Positions 15,784 to 24,579 are shown, counted from the first letter of the stretch. The stretch is 58,535 nt of DNA from Jiangella aurantiaca (GCF_004349105.1 NZ_SMLB01000037.1:1-58535); one strand, 5' to 3'. Translations and numbers: made by a program. Notes: a model not told the origin generated them from the letters alone.

Positions 15784-17979
15784 ATGACCGAACGGCTGGT
15801 GCTCGGCCTGGGCGGGACCGTCGACTACGAGATCGCCTGGGACGCCGCCACCATCGAGCGGCTGGTCGTCGAGCACGACATCCGCGCCGCGGAGCTGTCC
15901 ACCGCGATCCCGGTGGACAGCGAGCGGTCGCTGCTGGTCACGCTGCTGGCGTTCGTCCGCGATGGTACCGGCGGGGAGCGCTTCGTCGCCTCGTCCGACA
16001 TCGTCACCGGCCTGGCCGCCCGGTTCGACACCCGGATCACGCTGGGCGGGACCTGCGTGCGTGCCGCGCTGGGGCTGGCGGCGGTCGGCATCGGCAGCAC
16101 GGTGCACCTGGTCAGCATCGACGACCACGTGCGCCGACTGCTGCCGCCGTCCGTCGACTACCTGTGCAGCGCCGACGCCGACTCGCTCGACCCGCACCTG
16201 ATCGTCCAGTACCCGGCCGGCTCCCGGGTCCGGGCCGGCGACCTGGATCTGCACGCCCCGCACGCGAACCGGCTCATCTACGTGCACGACCCGCCGAACC
16301 GGGAGCTGCGGCTGCACCCGGGCCTCGGCGACGCGCTGAGCCGGGCCGACGTGTTCCTGATCTCCGGGCTCAACTCGATCCAGGACCCGGCGGTGCTGGA
16401 CGACCGGCTGGGCGAGCTGCGCGCGGCGACCGAGCGGCTGCCGGCCGGCGCGCTGACGTTCTACGAGGATGCCGGCTACCACGTGACGGAGATCGCGGCG
16501 GCCGCCCGGGCCGGCGTGCTGGAGCTGGCCGACGTGTACTCGATGAACGAGGACGAGCTGGGCGAGCGCCTCGGGCATGCCGTCGACCTGCTCGATCCGT
16601 CCGCGGTGGTGGACGCGCTGCGGGCGCTCACGGGGGTCGTGCCCGCACCGGTCGTCGTCGTGCACACGAGGTACTGGTCGGTAGCGCTCGGCGCCGACGC
16701 GAGCCGCTTCGAGGGCGCGCTGCGCGGCGGAATCACGCTGGCCAGCGCCCGCTACCTGGCCGGCGACGTGCTGACGGCGGCCGACCACCGTGCGGTCGCG
16801 GCGCACCCGGCGCACCCGGGCGGCGTGGCGGTGGTCGAGGCGGTACGGACGGCGTTCGGCTCGGCGGCCGCCGGGGTGCCGGCGTACGTGCTGGACACGT
16901 CCGCCCCGACCAGCATCGGCCTGGGCGACACGTTCGTCGGCGGCTTCCTCGCCGCGCTGGCCGACCGGGCCGCCGCGTCCGGCGCGCCCGCCGTGCCGGT
17001 GGTGCTGCCGGCCAACCAGCCGGCCGAGCGGTTCTACCGCGGCGGGGCGCGGATCGCCCGGTTCCGAGGCACTCCGCCGGGTGCGGGCCGCGAGCCGGAG
17101 GACTGGGTCGCGTCGACGACGTCGGTGCACGGTCAGGGCGAGGCCGGGCTGACCCGGTTGCCGGACGGCCGGCTGCTGGCCAACGCCGTCGCGGCCGACC
17201 CCGAGTGGTGGCTCGGGCCGAAGCACGTCGCCACGTACGGCGCGGACACCGCGGTGCTGGTCAAGCTGCTCGACGCCGGGGAGCGGCTGCCGGTGCACGT
17301 GCACCCGGACGCCCCGTTCGCCCGCGAGCACTTGCACACCGGCCACGGCAAGACCGAGGCGTGGGTGATGCTGGAGCCGGCCGAGGTCCGGCTGGGCTGG
17401 AGCCGCGACGTGGGCGCCGACGAGCTGGCCGGCTGGGTGGAGCGCCAGGACGCCGACGCGATGCTAGCCGCGATGCACGTCCTGCGGCTGGAGCGCGGCG
17501 ACGCGGTGCTCGTGCCGGCCGGGCAGCCGCACGCCATCGGCGCGGGGGCCTTCCTCGTCGAGCTGCAGGAGCCGGCCGACCTGTCCATCCTGCTGGAGTG
17601 GGACGGCTATGCGATCGACGGTCCCGGCACGGGGCATCTGAGCTTGGGCTATCCGGCGGCGCTCGCCGCGGTCGACCATCGCGGGCTGACCCGGGCCGAG
17701 GCCGATGCGCTCCGGACGGCCGACGCCGGCACCGTCGGCGACCTCCTGCCGGGGGCGGCCGGGTTCTTCCGGGCCGAGCGGTACCGCGGCGACGTCGCGT
17801 GGGACGCCGGTTTCGCCGTCCTGGTGGTCGTGGCCGGCACGGCCGAGCTGGTGACCGGCGGCGGTGCGCGGCTGCCGGTGAGCGCCGGCACCACGGTGCT
17901 GGTGCCGTACGCCGCGGGGCCGGCCCGGCTGGAGCGGGCCGCCGGGCTGGAGGTGCTGCTCTGCCGCCCGCCGGCCTGA
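15784..17979 (+). CDS. Fusion of ADP-dependent-type sugar kinase and type I phosphomannose isomerase
   Basis: 731 residues, two enzymes in one chain. Residues about 1-430 resemble the ADP-dependent glucokinase/phosphofructokinase family: GGTCVRAALGLAAVGIG, LISGLNSIQD, MNEDEL (N255-x2-E258, metal/phosphate motif), VVVHTRYWSVALG and the anion-hole motif GLGDTF with catalytic Asp 382. Residues about 435-731 resemble class I mannose-6-phosphate isomerase: HVHPDAPF (His 505, His 507), HGKTEAWVMLE (Glu 525) and PHAIGAGAFLVELQEP (His 583), the zinc ligands and active site. All key residues of both halves are present and the reading frame is unbroken. It is the last gene of the sugar operon. The predicted role is phosphorylation of the imported sugar and aldose-ketose isomerisation ahead of the aldolase. 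Confidence 0.85.
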   Translation: MTERLVLGLGGTVDYEIAWDAATIERLVVEHDIRAAELSTAIPVDSERSLLVTLLAFVRDGTGGERFVASSDIVTGLAARFDTRITLGGTCVRAALGLAAVGIGSTVHLVSIDDHVRRLLPPSVDYLCSADADSLDPHLIVQYPAGSRVRAGDLDLHAPHANRLIYVHDPPNRELRLHPGLGDALSRADVFLISGLNSIQDPAVLDDRLGELRAATERLPAGALTFYEDAGYHVTEIAAAARAGVLELADVYSMNEDELGERLGHAVDLLDPSAVVDALRALTGVVPAPVVVVHTRYWSVALGADASRFEGALRGGITLASARYLAGDVLTAADHRAVAAHPAHPGGVAVVEAVRTAFGSAAAGVPAYVLDTSAPTSIGLGDTFVGGFLAALADRAAASGAPAVPVVLPANQPAERFYRGGARIARFRGTPPGAGREPEDWVASTTSVHGQGEAGLTRLPDGRLLANAVAADPEWWLGPKHVATYGADTAVLVKLLDAGERLPVHVHPDAPFAREHLHTGHGKTEAWVMLEPAEVRLGWSRDVGADELAGWVERQDADAMLAAMHVLRLERGDAVLVPAGQPHAIGAGAFLVELQEPADLSILLEWDGYAIDGPGTGHLSLGYPAALAAVDHRGLTRAEADALRTADAGTVGDLLPGAAGFFRAERYRGDVAWDAGFAVLVVVAGTAELVTGGGARLPVSAGTTVLVPYAAGPARLERAAGLEVLLCRPPA

Positions 17980-18014
17980 CCGGCCGTGCCCAACCACCCG
18001 GCTCACGGCCGGTC
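17978..18014 (+). terminator. Hairpin terminator at the end of the sugar operon
   Basis: Perfect 11-bp stem: GACCGGCCGTG at 17978-17988, starting within the stop codon, and its complement at 18004-18014, with a 15-base loop. It is followed by a second hairpin at 18031-18057. There is no T-tract, as is common in actinomycetes. Confidence 0.65.
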
Positions 18015-18030
18015 ATCGTTGCGGCGTGGC

Positions 18031-18057
18031 GACACCAGCGCCGACAGCGCTGGTGTC
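18031..18057. repeat. GACACCAGCGC palindrome between convergent genes
   Basis: Perfect 11-bp arms, GACACCAGCGC at 18031-18041 and GCGCTGGTGTC at 18047-18057, with the loop CGACA. It lies between the sugar operon and the convergent methyltransferase gene, so it could terminate transcription from both sides. It shares its core with the palindrome at 9893-9933. Confidence 0.75.
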
Positions 18058-18090
18058 AAGGTCCCGGTTCGGACTCGGCACTCCGACCGG

Positions 18091-18675
18091 TCAGCGGTGT
18101 CGCAGCACGCTGACCGCGAAGTCGGCGTCGTCGTGCCAGGCGCGCAGGTCCCAGGTGGCGAACCGGTGCTCCAGCCGCAGCCCGGCCTCCTCGGCGTACC
18201 GGTCGAAGTCGGCCAGCGCGAGGTTCCGGTTCACGTGGAAGCCCGCGACGACGAAGCCGTCCGGCACGACGTGCGCGCCCACCCGCCGCAGCACCTCGGT
18301 CTCCGTCCCCGGCGCGACGAACACCATGACGTTGCCGGCCAGCACTGCGGCGTCGAACGCCTCGCCGAGGTCCAGCTCGCTCAGGTCGCCGACGAGGTAC
18401 CGCGGCCCCGGATGGTCCGTCCGGGCGGCCTCGATCAGCGCCGGGTCGACGTCGACGCCGACGACGGTGTGCCCGCGTTCGTGCAGGGCCGCCGCGATGC
18501 GGCCGGTGCCGCAGCCGGCGTCGAGCACCCGGGCGCCGCGCGGCAGCATCGCGTCGACCAGACGGGCCTCACCGGTGAGGTCGGCGCCGTCGGCCGCGAG
18601 CTTGCGGAACCGCTGGATGTACCACTGCGAGTGGCCCTCTTTGGTCTCGGAAAGCCACCGCGTCGGCTTGGCCAT
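18091..18675 (-). CDS. Class I SAM-dependent methyltransferase
   Basis: 194 residues. The SAM-binding motif VLDAGCGTGRIAAAL is followed by VVGVDVDPALIEAA and the acidic block YLVGDLSELDL, the standard Rossmann-fold methyltransferase layout. The N-terminus (WLSETKEGHSQWYIQRFRKL) is a conserved lead seen in small actinobacterial methyltransferases of unknown substrate. It starts at an ATG at 18675 and is convergent with the sugar operon. The target cannot be deduced; it may act on a small molecule. Confidence 0.88.
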   Translation of the reverse strand: MAKPTRWLSETKEGHSQWYIQRFRKLAADGADLTGEARLVDAMLPRGARVLDAGCGTGRIAAALHERGHTVVGVDVDPALIEAARTDHPGPRYLVGDLSELDLGEAFDAAVLAGNVMVFVAPGTETEVLRRVGAHVVPDGFVVAGFHVNRNLALADFDRYAEEAGLRLEHRFATWDLRAWHDDADFAVSVLRHR

Positions 18676-18779
18676 GGAGCCACTGTATGCGGCGCGGTCC
18701 GGCCGGAGGCAGCCGCGGCCAGACATCTGACTAATCTCCGTTCTGGGGCTCGACCAGCGAGAACCCTGCTGCTGCGGGC

Positions 18780-18787
18780 AAGCGCTT
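18780..18787. promoter_or_regulatory. LacI-type operator candidate (AAGCGCTT)
   Basis: The central-CG palindrome AAGCGCTT lies in the context GCAAGCGCTTAC, one base from a fully symmetric 12-mer and close to classic LacI/GalR-family sites. It sits about 55 bases upstream of the -35 box of the rhamnogalacturonan uptake operon. Confidence 0.5.
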
Positions 18788-18833
18788 ACATCCTCGCCTT
18801 CGGGAGGCCATGCCAGCTCGGTACGGCGCGATT

Positions 18834-18872
18834 GAAACGTTATTGACACCCTTCGCGGCACCCTGGCAAGGT
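18834..18872 (+). promoter_or_regulatory. Promoter with adjoining LacI-like half-palindrome
   Basis: GAAACGTTAT (18834-18843) runs directly into a consensus -35 box TTGACA (18843-18848). An 18-base spacer and a -10-like CAAGGT (18867-18872) follow. Protein bound at AACGTT would block RNA polymerase. The same GAAACGTT core appears as a perfect palindrome upstream of the lyase gene (24580-24589). Confidence 0.55.
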
Positions 18873-18936
18873 GAGCGTCACACGTCCGATCTTTCGCCCC
18901 ATGCGTGAGCCAGGCACTGCACCGGAGGAAGCAACG

Positions 18937-20220
18937 ATGCTCTCGACTCGACCCGGCCGGCGTCGTGCGGCCATGGCGGCAGTGGCCGCGCTCCTGACCG
19001 TCACGGCCGCCTGCGGCGGCGACAGCACCAGCGGCGGCGAGGACGAGGACGTCACGCTGCACTTCACCTGGTGGGGCAACGCCGACCGCGCGGAGCTGAC
19101 CGAGCAGGCCATCGACCTGTTCGAGGAGGAGCACCCGGGCATCACCATCGAGACGTCGTTCTCGGAGTTCGACGCCTACTGGGAGCGGATGGCCACGCAG
19201 ATCGCCGGCGGCAGCGCACCGGACATCCTGCAGATGGACTACCGCTACGTGCGGGAGTACGCCGAGCGCAACGTCCTGCGCGAGTTCGGCGACGACGACG
19301 TCGACACCTCGGCCATGGCGCCGGGCCTGCTCAGCGCCGGCGAGATCGACGGCGTCAGCTACGCCATCCCGATGAGCCAGAACACCCAGGCACTGCTCTA
19401 CGACCCGGCGGCCTGGGCGGCGGCCGGCGAGCAGGCCCCCGGACCGGACTGGACGTGGGCCGACCTCGAGGCGGGCGGCCGGGTGGTCGCCGAGGCCACC
19501 GGCATCAGCGCCATCAGCGACTTCGGCCAGATCGAGGACTGGTTCGAGGTGTGGCTGCGGCAACGCGGCAAGACCCTCTACACCGACGACGGCGAGCTCG
19601 GCTACACCGCCGAGGACGTCGCTGAGTACTGGACGTTCACCAACGGGCTGCGCGAGGCCGGCATCGTCACGCCGGCCGACGAGACCGCCACGATGGACGG
19701 CTCCCAGGCCAACTCCCCGCTGGCCAAGCAGACCAGCGCGGCGGAGTTCAACTACGACAGCGGCCTGACGGCGGAGTCGTGGGAGATCTACGGACGCGAG
19801 CTCGCCCTGGCGCCGTTCCCGTCCGACAGCGGCGAGCTCGGCCAGTACGCCAAGCCGTCCATGCTCATCTGCATCTCGCAGCGCTCCGAGCACCCAGAGG
19901 AGGCGGCGCAGTTCATCGACTTCCTGCTCAACGACCCGGAAGTCGGCGAGCTGCTCGGTACGTCGCGCGGCATGCCCGCCAACGCCGACATCCGGGAGGC
20001 CGTCGGTGGGGCTCTCACCGGACCGCCGCAGCTGGCCTTCGAGTTCGAGCAGGCCGTCCTGCCCGAGCTCGCCGACGCACCGCCGCCGCCACCGCGCGGC
20101 GCCGGCTCGGTCAAGGCCGCGTTCCAGCGGATCTACGACGACGTCATCTTCGGTTCGACGACGCCCGAGGAGGCCGCGGAGCGGTTCATGAGCGAGGCCG
20201 AGCAGGCCCTGGCGCAATGA
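18937..20220 (+). CDS. Family 1 oligosaccharide-binding lipoprotein (probable rhamnogalacturonan oligomer receptor)
   Basis: 427 residues with a lipoprotein signal ending TAAC (Cys 26). The mature sequence has HFTWWGNADRAELTEQAIDL, FEEEHPGITIETSFSEFD and ISQRSEHPEEAAQFIDFLLN, typical of family 1 sugar-binding proteins. The ATG at 18937 follows GGAGGAA. It is the first gene of an operon that continues with overlapping permeases and a YesL-like protein. Rhamnogalacturonan oligomers are the inferred ligand, because a PL4 lyase gene lies beside the operon and YesL proteins accompany pectin importers in Bacillus. Confidence 0.9.
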   Translation: MLSTRPGRRRAAMAAVAALLTVTAACGGDSTSGGEDEDVTLHFTWWGNADRAELTEQAIDLFEEEHPGITIETSFSEFDAYWERMATQIAGGSAPDILQMDYRYVREYAERNVLREFGDDDVDTSAMAPGLLSAGEIDGVSYAIPMSQNTQALLYDPAAWAAAGEQAPGPDWTWADLEAGGRVVAEATGISAISDFGQIEDWFEVWLRQRGKTLYTDDGELGYTAEDVAEYWTFTNGLREAGIVTPADETATMDGSQANSPLAKQTSAAEFNYDSGLTAESWEIYGRELALAPFPSDSGELGQYAKPSMLICISQRSEHPEEAAQFIDFLLNDPEVGELLGTSRGMPANADIREAVGGALTGPPQLAFEFEQAVLPELADAPPPPPRGAGSVKAAFQRIYDDVIFGSTTPEEAAERFMSEAEQALAQ

Positions 20221-21185
20221 GCGTCGACGTCGGCCGGCCGCGGGAAGCCCCGGCGGCCGGCCCACCGGCGGGTCGGCAGCGACCCCGGCGCCGGCAGCCG
20301 TACGGCGAGCGCGCCGGCTTCGGCTACCTGTTCCTGAGCCCATGGGTGGCCGGTGCGCTGCTGCTGACCGTCGGTCCGATGGCGTACTCGCTGTACCTGT
20401 CGTTCACCGAGTACGACCTGTTCACCGCGCCCGAGTGGATCGGCCTGGGCAACTACCGGCGGATGTTCACCGAGGACGACCGGTTCCTCACCTCGGTCTG
20501 GGTCACGGTGAAGTACGTCGTCATCTCCACGCCGCTCAAGCTGGCCGCCGCCCTCGCGGTGGCCTTGCTGCTGAACCGGGCCAGCCGCGCGCAGAGCTTC
20601 TACCGCGCCGCGTTCTATGCGCCCTCGCTGCTCGGCGCCAGCGTCGCGGTCGCCCTGGTGTGGCGGGTGATCTTCGATAACGGCGGCCCGGTCAGCCAGG
20701 TCACGTCGGCCTTCGGCTGGGAGACCGGCGGCTGGACCACCGACCCCCAGTACGCGCTGATGGCCATCGTCCTGCTCGCCGTGTGGCAGTTCGGCGCGCC
20801 TATGGTGATCTTCCTGGCCGGCCTCAAGCAGATCCCGTCGACGCTGTACGACGCGGCCGCCGTCGACGGTGCCGGCTGGTGGCGCACGTTCGTATCGGTG
20901 ACGGTGCCGATGCTCTCACCGGTCATCCTGTTCAACCTGGTGCTCGAGACGATCAACGCGTTCCAGGCGTTCACCTCGGCGTTCATCGTCAGCGGCGGAC
21001 GCGGCGGACCCAGCGACTCCACCCTCTTCTACACGCTCTACCTGTACCAGCGCGGGTTCGTGGACTTCCAGATGGGCTACGCCTCCGCGATGGCCTGGCT
21101 GCTGGTGGTGGCCATCGCGATCGTGACGGCGATCCTGTTCCGGACGTCGCGGTCCTGGGTCTTCTACGCGGGGGACGGCCGATGA
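20217..21185 (+). CDS. ABC transporter permease (MalF-type) of the pectin-oligomer importer
   Basis: 322 residues. A proline/arginine-rich cytoplasmic lead of about 35 residues precedes the first helix (GYLFLSPWVAGALLLT). The coupling motif is YDAAAVDGAGWWRTFVSVTVPML. The ATG overlaps the stop codon of the binding-protein gene (ATGA), which fixes the start; the longer open frame upstream is not coding. It pairs with the next gene product. No ATPase is encoded here, so a shared ATPase is assumed. Confidence 0.92.
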   Translation: MSVDVGRPREAPAAGPPAGRQRPRRRQPYGERAGFGYLFLSPWVAGALLLTVGPMAYSLYLSFTEYDLFTAPEWIGLGNYRRMFTEDDRFLTSVWVTVKYVVISTPLKLAAALAVALLLNRASRAQSFYRAAFYAPSLLGASVAVALVWRVIFDNGGPVSQVTSAFGWETGGWTTDPQYALMAIVLLAVWQFGAPMVIFLAGLKQIPSTLYDAAAVDGAGWWRTFVSVTVPMLSPVILFNLVLETINAFQAFTSAFIVSGGRGGPSDSTLFYTLYLYQRGFVDFQMGYASAMAWLLVVAIAIVTAILFRTSRSWVFYAGDGR

Positions 21186-22066
21186 GCACGACGGCGGTGA
21201 CGGTGCGGCCCGGCCCTCGACGGGAGCGGTCGCGGAGGATGCGGCGGCTGACCTGGCATCTGGTCTGCCTGGCACTGCTGGCGGTGCTCCTCTACCCGGT
21301 GCTGTGGCTGCTGTCGATGTCGTTCAAGCCGGCGAGCGAGATCGTGTCCAGCCTGAGCCTTCTGCCGGAGACGTTCATCCTCAGCAACTACACCGAGGCG
21401 TTGGAGGGCTCCGCCGGGATCGGCGTCTGGCGGTTCTTCGCCAATTCGCTGATCGTCGCCGGACTGTGCGTGGCCGGCAACGTGGTGTCGTGCGCGCTGG
21501 CGGCGTACGCGTTCGCGCGGCTGCGGTTCCCGCTGCGCGGGCCGTTGTTCGCGTTCATGATCGCGACCCTGATGCTGCCGACGCACGTGGTGCTCATCCC
21601 GCAGTACACGATCTTCAACGAGCTGAACATGATCGACACGTTCTGGCCGCTCGTACTGCCGAAGTTCCTGGCGACCGAGGCGTTCTTCGTCTTCCTGATG
21701 GTGCAGTTCATGCGCAACCTGCCGGAGGAGCTGGGCCAGGCCGCGCGCATCGACGGATGCGGGCCGATCCGCGCGTTCCTGCACGTCTTCCTCCCGCTGT
21801 CCAAGCCGGCGCTGGTCACGACCGCCATCTTCAGCTTCATCTGGACCTGGAACGACTTCCTCTCCCAGCTGATCTACCTGAACAGCCCGGAGAACTACAC
21901 GTTGCCGCTGGCGCTGCGCCTGTTCGTCGACCAGACCAGCGAGAGCTCGTACGGACCGATGTTCGCCATGTCGGTGCTCACCCTGCTGCCCGTCGTGCTG
22001 TTCTTCCTCGCGTTCCAGCGGCTGCTGGTCGAGGGCGTCAGCACGTCGGGACTGGGCGGATCGTGA
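21182..22066 (+). CDS. ABC transporter permease (MalG-type) of the pectin-oligomer importer
   Basis: 294 residues, six predicted helices, with MSFKPASEI after helix 1 and the coupling motif LGQAARIDGCGPIRAFLHVFLPL. FSFIWTWNDF is typical of the second carbohydrate permease. The ATGA overlap with the preceding permease indicates strict co-translation, and the next gene overlaps in the same way. Confidence 0.92.
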   Translation: MSTTAVTVRPGPRRERSRRMRRLTWHLVCLALLAVLLYPVLWLLSMSFKPASEIVSSLSLLPETFILSNYTEALEGSAGIGVWRFFANSLIVAGLCVAGNVVSCALAAYAFARLRFPLRGPLFAFMIATLMLPTHVVLIPQYTIFNELNMIDTFWPLVLPKFLATEAFFVFLMVQFMRNLPEELGQAARIDGCGPIRAFLHVFLPLSKPALVTTAIFSFIWTWNDFLSQLIYLNSPENYTLPLALRLFVDQTSESSYGPMFAMSVLTLLPVVLFFLAFQRLLVEGVSTSGLGGS

Positions 22067-22638
22067 GCACGCCTCGCCCGGCTGCGCTGACCGGCGGCCG
22101 GCTCGGGCTGTTCGCCGACTGCCTACTGGCCGGAATCCTGGCGACCGTGGCGATGGCCGGGGTCCTCACCGCCTATCCGGGCTTCGTCGCCGCGTGTGCG
22201 ACCATCCGCCGGCGGGTGGAGCAGGACCGGTCCGTGGGGCCGGTCACGTTCTGGCGGACTTTCCGCGAGGTCGCGCGCAGCGGGCCGCTCGGGTTCGTCG
22301 TCCCACCGGCCGTCGCCGGGGTCCTGGGCCTGGACGCGGTCGCGGTCGCCGCGGGCGTCCCTGGTGCCGCGGCTCTGCTGGTCGTGCTCGTGGCCTGCAC
22401 GGCCGCGGCGGCCGTGCTCGGGCTGCGAGCGGCGGCGGGGTGGCGGCCGGGACGCGCGTGGCCCGCAGTCGGTGCCGAGGCCGCCCGGCGCGCGGCCGGT
22501 GGCATCGGCGGGGACCTGCTGTTGCTGCTGGCGGCCGGCTGCGCGGCCGGCATCGCCGCCGCCGTGCCGGTCACCGCGCTCCTGGTGCTGGGTCCGCTCG
22601 CCGTCGCCGCCGTGGCGGTCGAGGCGCACGGCCGGTGA
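22063..22638 (+). CDS. YesL/DUF624-family membrane protein
   Basis: About 191 residues with several hydrophobic helices and the segment GPVTFWRTFREVAR, characteristic of DUF624 proteins. The GTG start overlaps the permease stop codon (GTGA). YesL proteins are accessory membrane proteins found beside rhamnogalacturonan and other oligosaccharide importers; their exact role is unknown. The position supports a pectin function for the operon. The sequence is very alanine-rich and diverged, so the family call is moderate. Confidence 0.7.
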   Translation: MSTPRPAALTGGRLGLFADCLLAGILATVAMAGVLTAYPGFVAACATIRRRVEQDRSVGPVTFWRTFREVARSGPLGFVVPPAVAGVLGLDAVAVAAGVPGAAALLVVLVACTAAAAVLGLRAAAGWRPGRAWPAVGAEAARRAAGGIGGDLLLLLAAGCAAGIAAAVPVTALLVLGPLAVAAVAVEAHGR

Positions 22639-22646
22639 CGCCGCCG

Positions 22647-24554
22647 TCAGTCGAGCTCGAGCCGGATGGCGTCGTAGGCGGCCTGGGTGGCTACCTCGTC
22701 GGGGGCGTTCTCGTTGAGCCGCAGGACGATCTCGTTGCCCTCCGGATGGAGCAGGGCGGCGTCGAACCGGAACTCGCGGCGGAACGTCCGGCCACCGCAC
22801 GAGCTGCGATACGTCGCGCCACGGGTGTCGTCGGGCTGGAAGACCCACACGAACGGCTCGCCGTTGACCCGGATGGTGAGGTTGCTGGGATACGGCGGGA
22901 TGTCGCGGGCGGTGTCCATGGCCCACGCGGCCAGCGCCACCGTCAGCGTGGCCGTCGAGCCGGCGCGCGGCGCGTCGTCGAGGTCGAACACGATCCGCCA
23001 CGGCGCCTGGTCCACGCCGTCGATCCGGTCGAACTGGAGGTAGTTCCAGTCCTCGTCGGTGCTGCGTCCCGCCGTGTAGACGACGCCGTCCGGGAAGTCG
23101 CCGGCGAAGAAGCTCCAGGTGCCGTACTGCCGGTACTCCTGGCCGCGCCGGAACTCCACCGACGTGCGGTTCGGCGTACCGATCTGGAACACCGTCCGGC
23201 CGTTGTGGCGCGGGATCCAGGTCAGCCGGCCGAGGTCGAGGTCGCGGCGGGCGCCGACCACGACCCCGTCGCGGACGTACTCGCCCCAGACGCCGGGCCG
23301 GTAGACCGTCAGCCGGTAGGTGCCGGGGCGCACGTGCCGCAGCGTGAAGGAGCCGCCGGCGTCGGTGTCGGCCCAGTAGTTGTACCCGAGCGCGCTGTCC
23401 TGGACGTCCACGCCGTCGTCGGAGAGCACCGCGACCGCTCCGTCCATCCGGCCCGTGCCGGGTATCCGCACCGTGCCACGGACCGTCGAGCGCCGGCTCG
23501 TCGGCTCCCAGCCGGGCAGCGCCACCCGGTCGTAGAACCCCGCATGCACGTCGACGTCGGCGTAGCGCAGGGCGTCGGCCCGGGCCTGAGCGGGGTCGTT
23601 GCCCTCGCTGAAGTAGACGAAGTACGGGCCGTAGGTCTTCTGCCAGGTATCGCCGGCCGCGACGCGCACCGGCGGCGAACCGTAGTGGGTGGCGTGTGGC
23701 TCGACCAGGAGCACCGGCCGGCTCGTCGTCTGGTGCAGCGTGAGGTCCTGACGCACCGGGCCGCCGCTGAACGCCTCGAGGTTCGGGGTGACGGCCCAGA
23801 TGCCGTGCGTCGCGCCGTACCAGCCGTGCACGACGTGGTCCTTCATGTACGTCGCCCAGTCGTACTTGGTGTAGTAGCGACGCGCGTAGCCCGTCGCCAC
23901 CCCGGCGAGGTCGTGGGTGGCATCCATCACGACGGGACCGGCCGCCAGCTCTTCCGGGGTCGGCTGGAGGGCGGCGTCTGCGCGCCAAGCGTCGCCGATC
24001 GGGTCGTCCTCGACGCTCACGTGCGTGAACAGCTGCGGGTCGAGGTAGAACACGTAGCGGTGCTGGGCGGAGCGGAACCCATGCAGGTCGGCGGTGTGGT
24101 CGAACACCGTCGCGAGGTGGATGCCCGGCTCACCGGCCCGGACGATGTGGTGCCGCTCGAGCCAGAACGGCCCGCCGTCGGTCGGGCTGTACCGGAACGC
24201 GATGTCGACGAAGTCGGCGCCGCGCCGGATCTCGTACCTGTTCTGCGCCGGCGGCAGCGGCCCCGGATCGCCCTCGCGGGAGTTGTTCATGTCGAAGTTG
24301 CCGCGGCCGCCGCCGAGCAGGTCCTGGCCGTTGAACGTGAGCGCGACCAGCCGGCCCGGCGAGGTCTTGCTCACGGTGAGCTGCACCGGCCCGTTGTCGA
24401 CGCTGATGCCGCTCTCGGTCTCCTCGACGGTGAGCGTCGCCGCCGAGCCGGTCGACGCGGACGCCGTCACGGCGCCGGCCACCGCCCCGACGGACGTGCC
24501 GGCGGCAACGGACGTACCGGCGGCGGCTTTGAGGAAGTCCCTGCGCTTGAGCAT
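22647..24554 (-). CDS. Secreted rhamnogalacturonan endolyase (polysaccharide lyase family 4)
   Basis: 635 residues. It cleaves the rhamnogalacturonan I backbone of pectin by beta-elimination outside the cell. The N-terminus has a twin-arginine signal (KRRDFLKAAAG). Residues about 45-330 form the PL4 catalytic domain, with the blocks YTKYDWATYMKDHVVHGWYG, THGIWAV, FSGGPVRQDLTLHQTTSRP and HATHYGSPPV; Lys 230 and His 274 are candidates for the catalytic Lys/His pair. Residues about 350-440 form an Fn3-like domain (GTYRLTVY) and about 450-635 a jelly-roll carbohydrate-binding domain. It is convergent with the uptake operon. A perfect GAAACGTTTC palindrome upstream suggests LacI control. Confidence 0.9.
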   Translation of the reverse strand: MLKRRDFLKAAAGTSVAAGTSVGAVAGAVTASASTGSAATLTVEETESGISVDNGPVQLTVSKTSPGRLVALTFNGQDLLGGGRGNFDMNNSREGDPGPLPPAQNRYEIRRGADFVDIAFRYSPTDGGPFWLERHHIVRAGEPGIHLATVFDHTADLHGFRSAQHRYVFYLDPQLFTHVSVEDDPIGDAWRADAALQPTPEELAAGPVVMDATHDLAGVATGYARRYYTKYDWATYMKDHVVHGWYGATHGIWAVTPNLEAFSGGPVRQDLTLHQTTSRPVLLVEPHATHYGSPPVRVAAGDTWQKTYGPYFVYFSEGNDPAQARADALRYADVDVHAGFYDRVALPGWEPTSRRSTVRGTVRIPGTGRMDGAVAVLSDDGVDVQDSALGYNYWADTDAGGSFTLRHVRPGTYRLTVYRPGVWGEYVRDGVVVGARRDLDLGRLTWIPRHNGRTVFQIGTPNRTSVEFRRGQEYRQYGTWSFFAGDFPDGVVYTAGRSTDEDWNYLQFDRIDGVDQAPWRIVFDLDDAPRAGSTATLTVALAAWAMDTARDIPPYPSNLTIRVNGEPFVWVFQPDDTRGATYRSSCGGRTFRREFRFDAALLHPEGNEIVLRLNENAPDEVATQAAYDAIRLELD

Positions 24555-24579
24555 GCCGTCAACTCCTCGCCGAGCGGGC

